A stretch of DNA of 64,000 nucleotides from Methylobacterium sp. NEAU K (GCF_030700285.1 NZ_JAUYZJ010000024.1:26773-90772), one strand, 5' to 3'; shown: positions 44,380 through 53,736, counted from the stretch's first letter. The notes: generated by a model not told the origin, from the sequence alone. Made by a program: numbers and translations.

Positions 44380-46113
44380 ATGCCGAGCTTCCGGGAGGCC
44401 CGAGATCTTCTGCTGGCCCACCGCACCGACTACGCCGCAGCCGTCTCGGCCTTCGCGTGGCCGGAGCCGGTGCCGTTCAACTGGGCGCTCGACTGGTTCG
44501 ACGCGGACCTCGCCGGTCCCGGGAACCGCGACCGCACGGCGCTCCGGATCGTCGAGGCCGGCACCGGCGCCGAGCAGAGCTTCACCTTCGGGCAGCTCGC
44601 CGAGCGTTCCAACCGCGTCGCCAACCATCTGCGCCGGCTCGGCCTGAAGCGCGGCGACCACCTGCTGCTGCTGCTGGGCAACGTCCCGGCCCTGTGGGAG
44701 ACCATGCTGGCGGCGATGAAGCTTGGCGCCGTGGTCATCCCGGCCACCACGCTGCTGACCGCCGACGAACTCGCCGATCGCCTCGCCCGCGGCCGGCCGC
44801 GGGCGATCGTGGCCGGGACGGAGCAGATCGGACGGTTCTCCGGCCTGGACACCGGCGGGGCGATCCGCCTCGTCACCGGGACGGCGACGGAGGGCTGGGA
44901 CGCGTACGACGATGCGTTCGGCGCGCCCGAGACCTTCACGCCCGACGGACCGACCGCGGCGGAGGACCCGCTGCTCCTCTACTTCACCTCCGGCACCACC
45001 GCGAAGCCGAAGCTGGTGCGCCACAGCCACCGCTCCTACCCCGTGGGGGCGCTCTCGACCATGTACTGGCTGGGGCTCCAGCCCGGAGACGTGCATTGCA
45101 ACGTCTCCTCGCCGGGCTGGGCCAAGCACGCCTGGTCGTCTTTCTTCGCGCCTTGGAACGCCGGCGCGACCATCCTGGTGATCAACCAGGCGCCGTTCAA
45201 CGCGGCCGCCCTGCTGGCCCAGCTCGAGCGCACCGGCGCCACCACGCTCTGCGCGCCGCCGACCGTCTGGCGGATGATCATCCAGGAGGACCTGACCGGG
45301 CGGCGCTTGGCGCTGCGCGAGGTCTGCGCCGCCGGAGAGCCCCTGAACCCGGAGGTGATCGAGCGCGTGAAGAGCGCCTGGGACCTCACGATCCGCGACG
45401 GCTACGGCCAGACCGAGACCACGGCCCTGATGGCCAACACGCCGGGCCAGCCGGTGGTGCCGGGGGCCCTCGGACGGCCGCTACCCGGCTACCGGGTGCG
45501 GGTGCTCGACGTGGACGGCCAGCCGGCCCCCGAGGGCGAGGTCTGCCTGGAACTCGGGGCGCACCGGCCCGCCGGCCTGATGCAGGGCTACGACGACGGC
45601 CAGGGCAATCTCTCGGGGGCCGACGGCGCGCTCTACCACACCGGCGACGTGGCCTTCGTGGACGCGGAGGGCTGCTACACCTTCGTCGGCCGCGCCGACG
45701 ACGTGTTCAAGTCCTCCGGCTACCGCATCAGCCCGTTCGAGCTGGAGAGCGTGCTGATCGAGCATCCGGCGGTGGCCGAGGCGGCGGTGGTCCCCGTGCC
45801 CGACCCGATGCGACACATGATCCCGAAGGCCTATGTCTCGCTGGTGGCGGGGGCATCCGCGGGTCCGGAGACGGCGCTCGACATCTTCCGCTTCACCAAC
45901 GCCCGGCTCGCGACGTTCAAGCGCCTGCGCGGGCTCGAATTCGTCGCCGATCTGCCCAAGACCATCTCGGGCAAGATCCGCCGGGTTCAGCTGCGCCGCC
46001 TGGAGCACGAGGGCGTGACGGAGGATCCGCACCGGGGCCGGGCCTATACGCAGGCGGACTTTCCCGAGCTGAAGGCCGAGGCGGAGCGCAAGCTCGACCA
46101 GACCGCGGGGTGA
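44380..46113 (+). CDS. acyl-CoA synthetase (AMP-binding, medium-chain/benzoate type)
   Basis: A 577-residue ANL-superfamily ligase. Core motifs are YFTSGTTAKPK, DGYGQTETT, YHTGDVA, GRADDVFKSSGYRISP and the catalytic Lys in KTISGKIRR. The GWAKHAWSSFFAPWNAGAT stretch is typical of medium-chain (MACS) ligases. Within the valine cluster it could activate isobutyrate or related short branched acids. It starts after the REP-like element with ATG 44380; a longer frame to 44173 runs through the repeat and is not likely. Confidence 0.92.
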   Translation: MPSFREARDLLLAHRTDYAAAVSAFAWPEPVPFNWALDWFDADLAGPGNRDRTALRIVEAGTGAEQSFTFGQLAERSNRVANHLRRLGLKRGDHLLLLLGNVPALWETMLAAMKLGAVVIPATTLLTADELADRLARGRPRAIVAGTEQIGRFSGLDTGGAIRLVTGTATEGWDAYDDAFGAPETFTPDGPTAAEDPLLLYFTSGTTAKPKLVRHSHRSYPVGALSTMYWLGLQPGDVHCNVSSPGWAKHAWSSFFAPWNAGATILVINQAPFNAAALLAQLERTGATTLCAPPTVWRMIIQEDLTGRRLALREVCAAGEPLNPEVIERVKSAWDLTIRDGYGQTETTALMANTPGQPVVPGALGRPLPGYRVRVLDVDGQPAPEGEVCLELGAHRPAGLMQGYDDGQGNLSGADGALYHTGDVAFVDAEGCYTFVGRADDVFKSSGYRISPFELESVLIEHPAVAEAAVVPVPDPMRHMIPKAYVSLVAGASAGPETALDIFRFTNARLATFKRLRGLEFVADLPKTISGKIRRVQLRRLEHEGVTEDPHRGRAYTQADFPELKAEAERKLDQTAG

Positions 46114-46423
46114 CGGGGCGGCCGATCCGGCATGCTGCCGTGCGCTCGCACCGTGGCAGATCGGCCCTGCCGGGATGGCGGCCGGCGCCGCCTCTTCGGG
46201 GCGGGCACTGCCTTCGTGAAGCGCCTCGAACCCGGACGAAACGGTCAAGGTTTCCGCTTCCCCAACCGGATGGCCCGGATTCGCCGGGGTTCTCGAGCCG
46301 CCCGTCGACGCTGTCACAATACCGCTGGCTCCCGTCCGCCAATCGATAAAATTGCTCCTATCGGCTTCAGCGCCGCGGAGGCTCTGCGGCGCAATCCTGT
46401 CCTCAACAAAGGGGACGGGTGCG
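46114..46423. other. intergenic stretch upstream of the first transglutaminase-like peptidase
   Basis: 310 bases without a supportable gene. Some frames stay open because of high GC, but none has a ribosome binding site or recognisable product. Confidence 0.4.
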
Positions 46424-47056
46424 ATGGGCGCGGGGTTTCTCAGGACGGTTCGGGTAACGCTCGCCGGCGCGCTGGCGATGCTCGGCCTGGGGGGCGCGGC
46501 CGAGGCCCAGACCCTGGCGAGCCTCCGCACCGAGACCGGGGCGAAGGTCCTCGGCGATGCCCGTCCGATCGCGGCCTGGGTGACGTTCTGCCAGTCCTAC
46601 GCGGCCGAATGCGCGGTGGACCGGACCGAGCCTGCGCGGATCACCCTGACGCCGGCGACCTGGGCGACGATCGTGTCGGTGAACCGGCGGGTGAACAAGA
46701 CGGTCGAGCCGAAAACCGACATGGAGCATCTCCACGTGGCCGACCGGTGGGACCTGGCCGAGGACGGGATCGGCGATTGCGAGGACTTCCAGCTGCTCAA
46801 GCGCCACCTGCTGGCCGAGGCGGGCCTGCCCCGGCGGGCGATGCGCATGACCGTGGTGATCGACGAGAAGGGCGAGGGCCACGCGGTGCTGACCCTGGTC
46901 ACCGACCGGGGCGACCTGATCCTGGACAACAAGACCAACGTCATCGAGGCTTGGCACAAGACCGGCTACGTGTTCATCAAGCGCGAGAGCCAGGACATCA
47001 CCGCCTGGGTGTCGTTGGGCGGCGTCACCTCCCCGGTCACCACAGCGAACCGCTGA
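46424..47056 (+). CDS. bacterial transglutaminase-like cysteine peptidase (BTLCP)
   Basis: A 210-residue exported protein of the BTLCP (DUF920, LapG-related) family. The signal peptide ends near AEAQ. The Cys-His-Asp triad is seen as GDCEDFQLLKR, EGHAVLTLV and LILDNKTN. LapG-type enzymes cleave the periplasmic N-terminus of giant adhesins in response to c-di-GMP; no LapD or adhesin gene is near. ATG 46424 has GGGGA upstream. A diverged second copy lies at 47925. Confidence 0.9.
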   Translation: MGAGFLRTVRVTLAGALAMLGLGGAAEAQTLASLRTETGAKVLGDARPIAAWVTFCQSYAAECAVDRTEPARITLTPATWATIVSVNRRVNKTVEPKTDMEHLHVADRWDLAEDGIGDCEDFQLLKRHLLAEAGLPRRAMRMTVVIDEKGEGHAVLTLVTDRGDLILDNKTNVIEAWHKTGYVFIKRESQDITAWVSLGGVTSPVTTANR

Positions 47057-47345
47057 CAAGGCGTTCGGGGCGCACGGGTTTGCGCGGCCGAGGCTCTCGG
47101 CCGTCTGCGGCACCCGCGCGGGGTCCCGCCCCGTTCGGGCACGTGTCATCGCACAGCGTGTCGTCGCACATCGCATTCAAGCGGGCCGCGGGCCGCGCGT
47201 CCTACGCTCTGAGCCGATGTGACGCGCCCTCTCCCGTCAAGCTAAAGGGGGCGCGCCTCGGCCTGCGGTGTGTGAGTTCAGCAGCGCGAATGGGCAGGGA
47301 CTCGCATCGGCCCGCACGGGCCGGGCGCCGAGATTTGATTTCCGC

Positions 47346-47603
47346 TCAGGCCGCGCGGCTGAGCGACGGGTGCGCGAGGCTCGCAACGTAGGTCTCGACC
47401 CGGCCGATGAACCCGGCGAGATGCGGGGCGATGCCCCGGAGGCTGGCGAGGTCGCGGACCAGGATATCGCGGGACAAAGTGCGGTCGCCTTCGGTCGGCG
47501 AGCCGGCCAGATAGGCATCCACCGCGTGCTCGGCGATGCCGATGGCGCCTGCCCGCCCATCCTCGGCGAGCGCTCTGATCACCTGCTGGATGGCGGGCTG
47601 CAT
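47346..47603 (-). CDS. small hypothetical protein between the two BTLCP genes
   Basis: An 85-residue, mainly helical protein (QPAIQQVIRALAEDGRAGAIG... LARDLASL-type region) without signal peptide. The ATG 47603 has AAGGA seven bases upstream; the ATG at 47624 would add seven residues. It lies antisense to neighbouring genes, between the twin peptidases. No family recognised. Confidence 0.5.
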   Translation of the reverse strand: MQPAIQQVIRALAEDGRAGAIGIAEHAVDAYLAGSPTEGDRTLSRDILVRDLASLRGIAPHLAGFIGRVETYVASLAHPSLSRAA

Positions 47604-47924
47604 CGTGTCGTCCTTCCCTGACATCCGGACGGTCCCGCGACGGGCATGGCCGGGTTCTTGCTGCACGGTTGTCCCGCTCGCGAATCCGCGCGCGGGCGCC
47701 CCCTGTCTCAAGCCGGCAAAGCGGGTACGAATCAAGGTCTTCCGCAGGGTCGCAGGGCGGCCATTCCGCCAATGCATGCGGAGAGCTGCAGCTACGCGAA
47801 TCCAACACCCTCTTAAAGCGGAACCGATAGGGTCCCTGCGGCGTTGTCTCCATCGTCTCGGCCCATTGTGCGCTTCGGTCCTCCGTGTCACCCTTCCGTC
47901 ATCATCGGGCGGTGGGGCAGATCC
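47604..47924. other. divergent intergenic region before the second BTLCP gene
   Basis: 321 bases; no gene seen. It should hold promoters for the small minus-strand gene and the second peptidase. Confidence 0.4.
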
Positions 47925-48632
47925 ATGCGGCATGCGGATGGTGGAATCCCCGGGCTTCCGTTCGGCGCGTTGCGCTGGCGCGGATGGACGGATCCGATAC
48001 GCCGGGCGCGTCAGGCCGCGAGCCTCGCCCTGGTGGGCACGATCCTCATGCTGGGCGGCGCCAACACCCATGCCCATGCCCGCTTGGTCCTGCCCGACGG
48101 GGCACCGGTGGCCGAAGCCAACGTGCCGGTCCGGCCGATCAACGGCTGGACGGAATTCTGCGGACGGATGCCCCATGAATGCACGGTCGACGCCGCGGAG
48201 CCGGCCTCGATTTCCCTGACCGTGGCCGTCTGGCGGACGTTGCAGAGCGTCAACCGCCGGGTCAATGCCCGTATCAGGCCGATCACCGACCAGGCACATT
48301 GGGGCGTGGTCGACCGGTGGGATTTCCCCGATGACGGGTTCGGTGATTGCGAGGATTACCAGCTTCTGAAGCGGCGGATGCTGGTTGAGCGCGGTCTGCC
48401 GCGGCGGGCGCTGCTGATGACCGTCGTGATCGACGAGATCAACGAGGGCCATGCGGTGTTGACCGTCCGCACCGACCGGGGCGACTTCATCCTCGACAAC
48501 AAGACCGACGCGATCCGCCCATGGCGGCGCACGGGCTACAGCTTCATCAAGCGCGCGGGCCAGGATGGGCCGGCCTGGGTCTCTCTTGAGGGTAAGGACG
48601 GCACCGCCCAGGTCGCGACTGCGGAGCCGTGA
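47925..48632 (+). CDS. second bacterial transglutaminase-like cysteine peptidase (BTLCP)
   Basis: A 235-residue paralogue of the gene at 46424, with hydrophobic export segment (ASLALVGTILMLGGANTHAHA). The catalytic triad is again intact: GDCEDYQLLKR, EGHAVLTVRT and FILDNKTD. The core aligns along the entire domain with the first copy (for example VDRWDFPDDGFGDCEDY against ADRWDLAEDGIGDCEDF). The N-terminal arm is longer and more charged. Possible division of labour is unknown. Confidence 0.88.
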   Translation: MRHADGGIPGLPFGALRWRGWTDPIRRARQAASLALVGTILMLGGANTHAHARLVLPDGAPVAEANVPVRPINGWTEFCGRMPHECTVDAAEPASISLTVAVWRTLQSVNRRVNARIRPITDQAHWGVVDRWDFPDDGFGDCEDYQLLKRRMLVERGLPRRALLMTVVIDEINEGHAVLTVRTDRGDFILDNKTDAIRPWRRTGYSFIKRAGQDGPAWVSLEGKDGTAQVATAEP

Positions 48633-48635
48633 CGC

Positions 48636-48965
48636 TCACGCCCCGACCAGCATCGCCGCCAGATCGAGGGCGACGCGGCCCGAAAGCAGGCTCCAGCCGC
48701 AGGCGATGACGGTCGCCAGCATCACGAACGGCATCGGCCGGCCCTCGATCTTCCGGCCGCGCACGGTGTTGCGCAGGATGATGAAGGGCGCCGAGAAGGC
48801 CAGCATCGGCAGAGCCGCCACCGCCGGCAGGCCACCCCGCTCCAGAAGGCTGAAGCTCGCTCGCCGCGCCGCGAACAGCTCGAACGCGCTGCAGATCAGC
48901 CCGGAGAGCGCGAGGCCGATGCACAGCGTCCGGATCGACTCGAGGGCGGCCGGCGTGAGGACCAT
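48636..48965 (-). CDS. small multi-pass membrane protein of unknown function
   Basis: A 109-residue protein with about three membrane helices (SIRTLCIGLALSGLICSAFEL; ALPMLAFSAPFIILR; VMLATVIACGWSLLSG). The ATG 48965 lacks a strong ribosome binding site. Resembles small conserved membrane proteins of Hyphomicrobiales. Convergent with the BTLCP gene, three bases between stops. Confidence 0.65.
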   Translation of the reverse strand: MVLTPAALESIRTLCIGLALSGLICSAFELFAARRASFSLLERGGLPAVAALPMLAFSAPFIILRNTVRGRKIEGRPMPFVMLATVIACGWSLLSGRVALDLAAMLVGA

Positions 48966-49059
48966 TATTCGCGCTCCCAAAAAAGGCTGCGCGCAGTTAA
49001 GTCACATCGTTTACCGGTTGTTAAGCAACACCACCAGTTAGCGTTAACCCGTACACAGG

Positions 49060-49085
49060 CGCGGGCCGGCGGAACCCGGCCCGCG
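49060..49085. terminator. GC-rich hairpin after the DUF3126 gene
   Basis: CGCGGGCCGG (49060-49069) pairs perfectly with CCGGCCCGCG (49076-49085). It lies 25 bases past the DUF3126 stop, but lacks a T run, so termination there would be Rho-assisted or inefficient. Confidence 0.4.
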
Positions 49086-49110
49086 ACGGGAGCGGCTGAG
49101 GGCGGGTGCC

Positions 49111-49326
49111 TCAGTCCTCCTCCTCGAGGTCGATGTCGAGGATCGCCATGCGAAAGACGAAGGAATCGTCGCCGTCCTCCTTGTCGTCGGCGATCACGCC
49201 GATCGACTCCTCGCCGATGAACACCTCGGCGGAATCGCCGGTCTTCATTGCGGTCAGGCGGATGTTGTTGTTGGCGAACTTGCGGCGCAGGTAGTCTTGC
49301 AGCTTCGCGGTTTCGGCTTTGGTCAC
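49111..49326 (-). CDS. DUF3126 family protein
   Basis: A 71-residue protein matching the short alphaproteobacterial DUF3126 family (KLQDYLRRKFANNNIRLTAM, VFIGEESIGVIADDKEDGD, FRMAILDIDLEEED). Function unknown. The start is GTG 49326 with GGGGAG ten bases upstream. It lies 92 bases downstream of cysE on the same strand, an arrangement often conserved in the order. Confidence 0.85.
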   Translation of the reverse strand: MTKAETAKLQDYLRRKFANNNIRLTAMKTGDSAEVFIGEESIGVIADDKEDGDDSFVFRMAILDIDLEEED

Positions 49327-49418
49327 GCTGTCTGGTCTCCCCTGGGGGCGAGGGCGCCCCGGATGGGCGAGGGCTTGCCACGCCCGTGGCGGAGCGGCAA
49401 GCGCGACAGCGTGACGGG

Positions 49419-50270
49419 TCAGATCCCGTCGCCCACGTGGATGAACTGGTCCAGGGCGACGAGCTGATCCATGGCCCGGGCCGGATCGTCGCAGCCCGCG
49501 GTGCCGACCACCCGGGCCGGTACTCCCACCACCGTGGTGTTGGCCGGCACCGGCCGCAGCACCACCGAGCCCGCCGCGACCCGTGCGCAGGCCCCGACCT
49601 CGATGTTGCCGAGGATCTTGGCGCCGGCGCCGATCATCACGCCGCGGCGGATCTTGGGGTGGCGGTCGCCCCGCTGCTTGCCGGTGCCGCCGAGCGTCAC
49701 CGCGTGGAGGATCGACACGTCGTCCTCGATCACCGCGGTCGAGCCAACCACGAGGCCCGTGGCATGGTCGAGGAAGACGCCCCGGCCGATGCGGGCGGCC
49801 GGGTGTATGTCGCACTGGAACACCTCCGAGACCCGGCTCTGGAGGTAGAGCGCGAGGTCGCGCCGGCCGCGGTTCCAGACGTGATGGGCGAGGCGATAAG
49901 CCTGGAGCGCGTGGAAGCCCTTGAAGTACAGGACCGGCTCCAGCGCCCGGAGGGTCGCGGGGTCCCGGTCGATCACCGCCCCGATATCGGCGCGGAACGC
50001 CTGCCCGATCTCCGGGTCCACGGCGATCGCCTCGTGGAAGGCGTGCGCGATGAGTTCCGCCGGTAGCGACGGATGCCCCAGCCGGGCCGCGACCCGATGG
50101 GAGACCGCCCCTTCCAGGGTGGCGTGGTTCAGGATCGTCGCGACGATGAAGGAGGCGAGCTGCGGCTCGACGCGCAGAACGTCCTCGGCCTCGGCGCGCA
50201 GACGCGACCAGACCGGATCGCAGACCGCGAGGTCGCCCGCGTCACGGTTGAGGGCAGGGCTGGCGCTCAT
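49419..50270 (-). CDS. cysE: serine O-acetyltransferase
   Basis: A 283-residue left-handed beta-helix enzyme making O-acetylserine for cysteine synthesis. The N-terminal helical domain precedes hexapeptide repeats (DIHPAARIGRGVFLDHATGLVVG, DDVSILHAVTLGGTGK, KIRRGVMIGAGAKILGN). The catalytic His is in FLDHATG. The C-terminal tail ends in DGI; the terminal Ile is what inserts in the cysteine synthase complex. Likely co-transcribed with DUF3126. Confidence 0.95.
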   Translation of the reverse strand: MSASPALNRDAGDLAVCDPVWSRLRAEAEDVLRVEPQLASFIVATILNHATLEGAVSHRVAARLGHPSLPAELIAHAFHEAIAVDPEIGQAFRADIGAVIDRDPATLRALEPVLYFKGFHALQAYRLAHHVWNRGRRDLALYLQSRVSEVFQCDIHPAARIGRGVFLDHATGLVVGSTAVIEDDVSILHAVTLGGTGKQRGDRHPKIRRGVMIGAGAKILGNIEVGACARVAAGSVVLRPVPANTTVVGVPARVVGTAGCDDPARAMDQLVALDQFIHVGDGI

Positions 50271-50523
50271 GGACGGATGCTCATGGCGGGAACTCCGGAC
50301 TCGCTTCCGACCGCTCCGGCGGCGGAGGTGCCTGCCGCCGACCCGGGCCGAGGGCTGCCGCGAGGCGCTGGCGCGGGAAAGGGTGCGTCTGGCGGGTCCG
50401 CCCTCGCGAGGCCGCCAACGCTCTCCTTAGCGTGGTGCGCTGCACCGCGGCGATCAAGGGCCGATGCGACGCGAAGTCCGTGTTGCGAAGACGGCTGTCA
50501 TCGGGGTGCGCCCCGGCCCGGCC

Positions 50524-51459
50524 TCAGCCGGCCGTCGCCACCGCCTCCCCGAACCGCGCCTCGATCGCTGCGGTCAGCCGGTCGAGCATCGCGTTGACCG
50601 GGATGTCGGAGGTGTCGACCGTCGCCGAGGCCCGAGCATAGAGTGGCTCCCGGCTCGCCAGCACGGCGCGCAGCTCCTGCATCGCCGAGGCATGGTCACC
50701 CGTGGTTGCCAGGTGGCCCTGTTCGCGCACGCGGCTCATGTGCTCCTCGGGTCGGGCCCGCAACCAGACCGTATAGAAGGCCTGGAGCAGCAGGTCGTAG
50801 GTCAGCGGCTCGGCGACGATGCCGCCGCTGGTCGCCAGGATCAGAGGCCCGGGATGCTCGGTGAGGCGGCGCAGCGCTGCCTGCTCCAGCCGGCGGTAGC
50901 CCTCCTGACCGTAGATCGCGAAGATCTCCTGCACGGAGAGCGCGTTCTCGCGCTCGATCTCGGCGTTCAGCTCCACGAAGGTCCATCCCAGGCGCTCGGC
51001 CGCGAGCTTGCCCAGGGTCGACTTGCCGGCGCCGCGCAGGCCGACCAGCGCCACCCGCAGACGGTTGCTCGATTCGGGCCTGCTTCCGCCGGAGAGCGCC
51101 TCCTTGGCGGCGGCGATCTGGGCCGGGGTCGCCTGGCCGAGGAGATCGCGCACCACCGGCCAGTCGGGCAGGCCGTCATTGCCTGTGATCAGATCGTCCA
51201 GGCGCACGCCCATCGCGTTCGCCACCCGCCGCAGCAGGATGATCGAGACGTTGCCCTGCCCCCCCTCCAGCTGCGCGATATAGCGCTCGGACAGGCCCGA
51301 GGTCTGAGACAGGACCTTGCGCGACAGGCCGCGCACGGTGCGCGCGTGCCTGACGCGGCGCCCGAGGTCCGTGAGAAAGAGCGATTCCTGTTCCACCACG
51401 CCGGTCATGGCGCCGTCCGCTTTCTTGCCAGCTGCGAAAGCAGAGTCCTTGCCCTGCAT
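50524..51459 (-). CDS. HTH regulator fused to a shikimate-kinase-like domain (BzdR/BoxR type)
   Basis: A protein of about 311 residues. An XRE helix-turn-helix domain (LGRRVRHARTVRGLSRKVLSQTSGLSERYIAQLEGGQGN) is followed by a linker and a shikimate-kinase-like P-loop domain (VALVGLRGAGKSTLGKLAAERLGW). In BzdR and BoxR the kinase-like part senses benzoyl-CoA and releases the repressor from DNA. No benzoyl-CoA pathway genes are within the window. Start uncertain: ATG 51459 chosen, 51408 also plausible. Confidence 0.85.
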   Translation of the reverse strand: MQGKDSAFAAGKKADGAMTGVVEQESLFLTDLGRRVRHARTVRGLSRKVLSQTSGLSERYIAQLEGGQGNVSIILLRRVANAMGVRLDDLITGNDGLPDWPVVRDLLGQATPAQIAAAKEALSGGSRPESSNRLRVALVGLRGAGKSTLGKLAAERLGWTFVELNAEIERENALSVQEIFAIYGQEGYRRLEQAALRRLTEHPGPLILATSGGIVAEPLTYDLLLQAFYTVWLRARPEEHMSRVREQGHLATTGDHASAMQELRAVLASREPLYARASATVDTSDIPVNAMLDRLTAAIEARFGEAVATAG

Positions 51460-51760
51460 GTCTGCCGCTTCGAGATGAATCGAGCCTCGCAACCTCGGAC
51501 CGCGCAAGAGTTGCCCGACCGTTCGTGCGAAGTCCGGCGTATCCTGCCCTGAAATCTGTATTGCGCCGCCTGTACCCGGCGGCTTCTGCGGGACGACGGA
51601 TCTTTGCCGACCCGGTCCAACCACGATGCTGGCGTGGCGCTTATGTGTTGCGGAACGGCGCGATGGTCAAGCCTTGGCCCCGATCCTCGTGTGGGCAGAA
51701 GCCGGGCACACACGCGCTGCTCGGGTGCCCGCGGGGCCGAACCGGCCCGCGGGAGCCGCT
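51460..51760. other. intergenic stretch upstream of the HTH-shikimate kinase gene
   Basis: 301 bases between the regulator start and the lytic transglycosylase stop. No gene, terminator or clear operator was seen. Confidence 0.4.
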
Positions 51761-52714
51761 TCATTCGACGGGCAGCGCCGTGGCCTCGCGGATGGGTGTG
51801 CTGGAGGGTGCGCGGCGCGGCGTGGCGGCGGCCAGCATCTGGAGGGACGGTCGGCGCGGCGGCAGCGGCACCTCGACGGTCTCGGCGGCCGAGGCCGCCG
51901 GCGTCATCGGGGTCGCCTCGGCCTGCGGCGAGAGGCGCAACTCGGCGATCTGGGCCGGGGCGGCCTGCGCCACCTCGACGCCGAGGCCGGCCGGCCGGCG
52001 CGGCGGGAGCGGAACCTCCACGGCCGGGACCGAGGCCGTCTGCGCCGCCTGGGCGGCCGTTGCGCTGGCGGCAGGCGATGCGGGCTCGACGGACAGGCTC
52101 GCGACCTCGACCGCACCGCTGAGGGCGGCCGGGCGCCGGGGCGGGAGCGGGACCTCGACCGTTTCGGTGGGGACGGCCGCCACCGCTGCGGCGCTCGGCG
52201 CGTAGGCGAGCGCCCCGGCCGTGGACGCGGCGCCGGAATCCGTCACGCCGCCGCCGAAAAGGCTCGCCAGGGCGCTCGCCGAGGCCGCCACGGGCGCCAC
52301 CACGGAGGCGACGTCGGTGGAGATGCCCTGGCGCTTGGCGGCGTAGTAATAGCCGCGGTTATAGTACTGGTAGGCTTGGCTGACATTGCCCTGGGCCGTG
52401 CGATAGGCCCCGGCGAGGTAGGCGACGCCGTAGCGCAGGTTGGTCGCCGGATCGAGGAGCCCCGCCGCATCGCCAGTATAGCCTAGGCTGCGCGCCGTCG
52501 CGTGCTTGATCTGCATCAGGCCGAGCGCGCTGCCGCCTTTCGCTCTGGGGTTGTAGTTACTCTCGCGCTTGACCACCGCGTGGACGAAGCTCGCCGGGAC
52601 GCCGTTCGCCTTGGCCTGCTGCTCGATCAGCGCGTCGATGTTGTCGTGTGCGCCTTGCCCGAAGGCGGCGGCGGGCACGACCGCGAGGGCGGCAGCCAGG
52701 AGAAGGCGATGCAT
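51761..52714 (-). CDS. lytic transglycosylase (SLT domain) with Pro/Arg repeat tail
   Basis: A 317-residue exported murein enzyme with signal peptide ending AAFGQ. The SLT catalytic domain (residues about 25-135) has catalytic Glu in KRESNYNPRAKGGSALGLMQI and the YNRGYYYAAKR end. A long Ala/Val/Pro-rich tail carries three copies of VEVPLPPRRP. It cleaves the glycan backbone of peptidoglycan, making room for large envelope machines. The repeats may bind partners. Confidence 0.9.
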   Translation of the reverse strand: MHRLLLAAALAVVPAAAFGQGAHDNIDALIEQQAKANGVPASFVHAVVKRESNYNPRAKGGSALGLMQIKHATARSLGYTGDAAGLLDPATNLRYGVAYLAGAYRTAQGNVSQAYQYYNRGYYYAAKRQGISTDVASVVAPVAASASALASLFGGGVTDSGAASTAGALAYAPSAAAVAAVPTETVEVPLPPRRPAALSGAVEVASLSVEPASPAASATAAQAAQTASVPAVEVPLPPRRPAGLGVEVAQAAPAQIAELRLSPQAEATPMTPAASAAETVEVPLPPRRPSLQMLAAATPRRAPSSTPIREATALPVE

Positions 52715-52914
52715 TCCGAGACCCGGTCCTGCTTATTCCGTGGCTAAGCTAGGTCGCGGGCAAATGAGGCCGGAAAGCGGCCTCGATCCGGCAGCCTGTG
52801 GGCGACTCCAGGGTCGGGCATGCCTGTGCCCAGGGAGCCACAGGCATGGACCGTCCCGGAGGCCGGCCGAGTTATCCCCAGGCTGCGGTGCGGGCGCCCT
52901 GGCACGCGGCACGG

Positions 52915-53736
52915 TCAGGGCAGGATGAAGCGCTCGACGCCGCGGGCGAAGCCGTCCGCATCGTTGCCGTCCGTGACGGCGCTCGCAGCCGCCTTCACGG
53001 CATTCTCGGCGTTGCCCATCGCCACCGAGAAGCCGCTGCGGGCAAACATCGACCGGTCGTTGCCGGCATCCCCGAAGGTCGCGATCCGCTCGGTCGGGAT
53101 GCCGAGATGGCTGCTCATCCACGTCACGAACGCGCCCTTGTCGAGCCGGGGTGGGGTGACGTCGAGATAGTAGGCCTGCGAGCGGTGCACCGTGGCCCGG
53201 TCCCCAAGGGCCGTCCCGATCCGTGCCTCGCAGGCGGCGAGATGGGCGTGATCGCGGCTGACGCCGACGATCTTCGAGGCGGACCCCATGAGCGTGTCCA
53301 GATCGGCCACCGCGCGCGGCTCCGCGTCGATCGTCCGGCGCTCGAGATCGGTGTAGGGGCCGTGCGGGTCGCGCAGGCACCAAGCGCCGCCGGCGAAGAC
53401 CCAGACCTCGAGGTTCTCGGCCAGGAGCTGCTCCAGCGCCGCCCGGGCCGCGGCCTCCGGGATGAGCCGCTCCTCGATCGCCGAGAGGTCCGGACGGACC
53501 ACGCTCGCTCCGTTGAACGCGCCCATCGGCAGCTCGAGGCCGAGTTCGGCCACGAGGCCCCGCAGCCCGATCGGCGGCCGTGCCGAGGCGATGCTGAATC
53601 CGATCCCGGCCGCGCGCAGCCGCGCCACCGCCGCCACCGTCGAGGCGGCGAGGCGCTTGTCGTCGGTCACCAGCGTGCCGTCGACGTCGGAGATCACCAG
53701 GGCGATTCCCGATGCCGTGCGCGGTCCCGAGTCCAT
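52915..53736 (-). CDS. HAD-superfamily Cof-type phosphatase
   Basis: A 273-residue Cof-type hydrolase. Nucleophile motif VISDVDGTLVTDD, cap domain (GAFNGASVV, LEVWVFAGGAWC), Lys in DKGAFVTWM and the C-terminal GDAGNDRSMFARSGFSVAMGNA. It dephosphorylates sugar phosphates, FMN or PLP; substrate not predictable. The start 53736 is the first ATG matching the family; a longer frame to 54018 overlaps the divergent reductase gene. Confidence 0.92.
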   Translation of the reverse strand: MDSGPRTASGIALVISDVDGTLVTDDKRLAASTVAAVARLRAAGIGFSIASARPPIGLRGLVAELGLELPMGAFNGASVVRPDLSAIEERLIPEAAARAALEQLLAENLEVWVFAGGAWCLRDPHGPYTDLERRTIDAEPRAVADLDTLMGSASKIVGVSRDHAHLAACEARIGTALGDRATVHRSQAYYLDVTPPRLDKGAFVTWMSSHLGIPTERIATFGDAGNDRSMFARSGFSVAMGNAENAVKAAASAVTDGNDADGFARGVERFILP

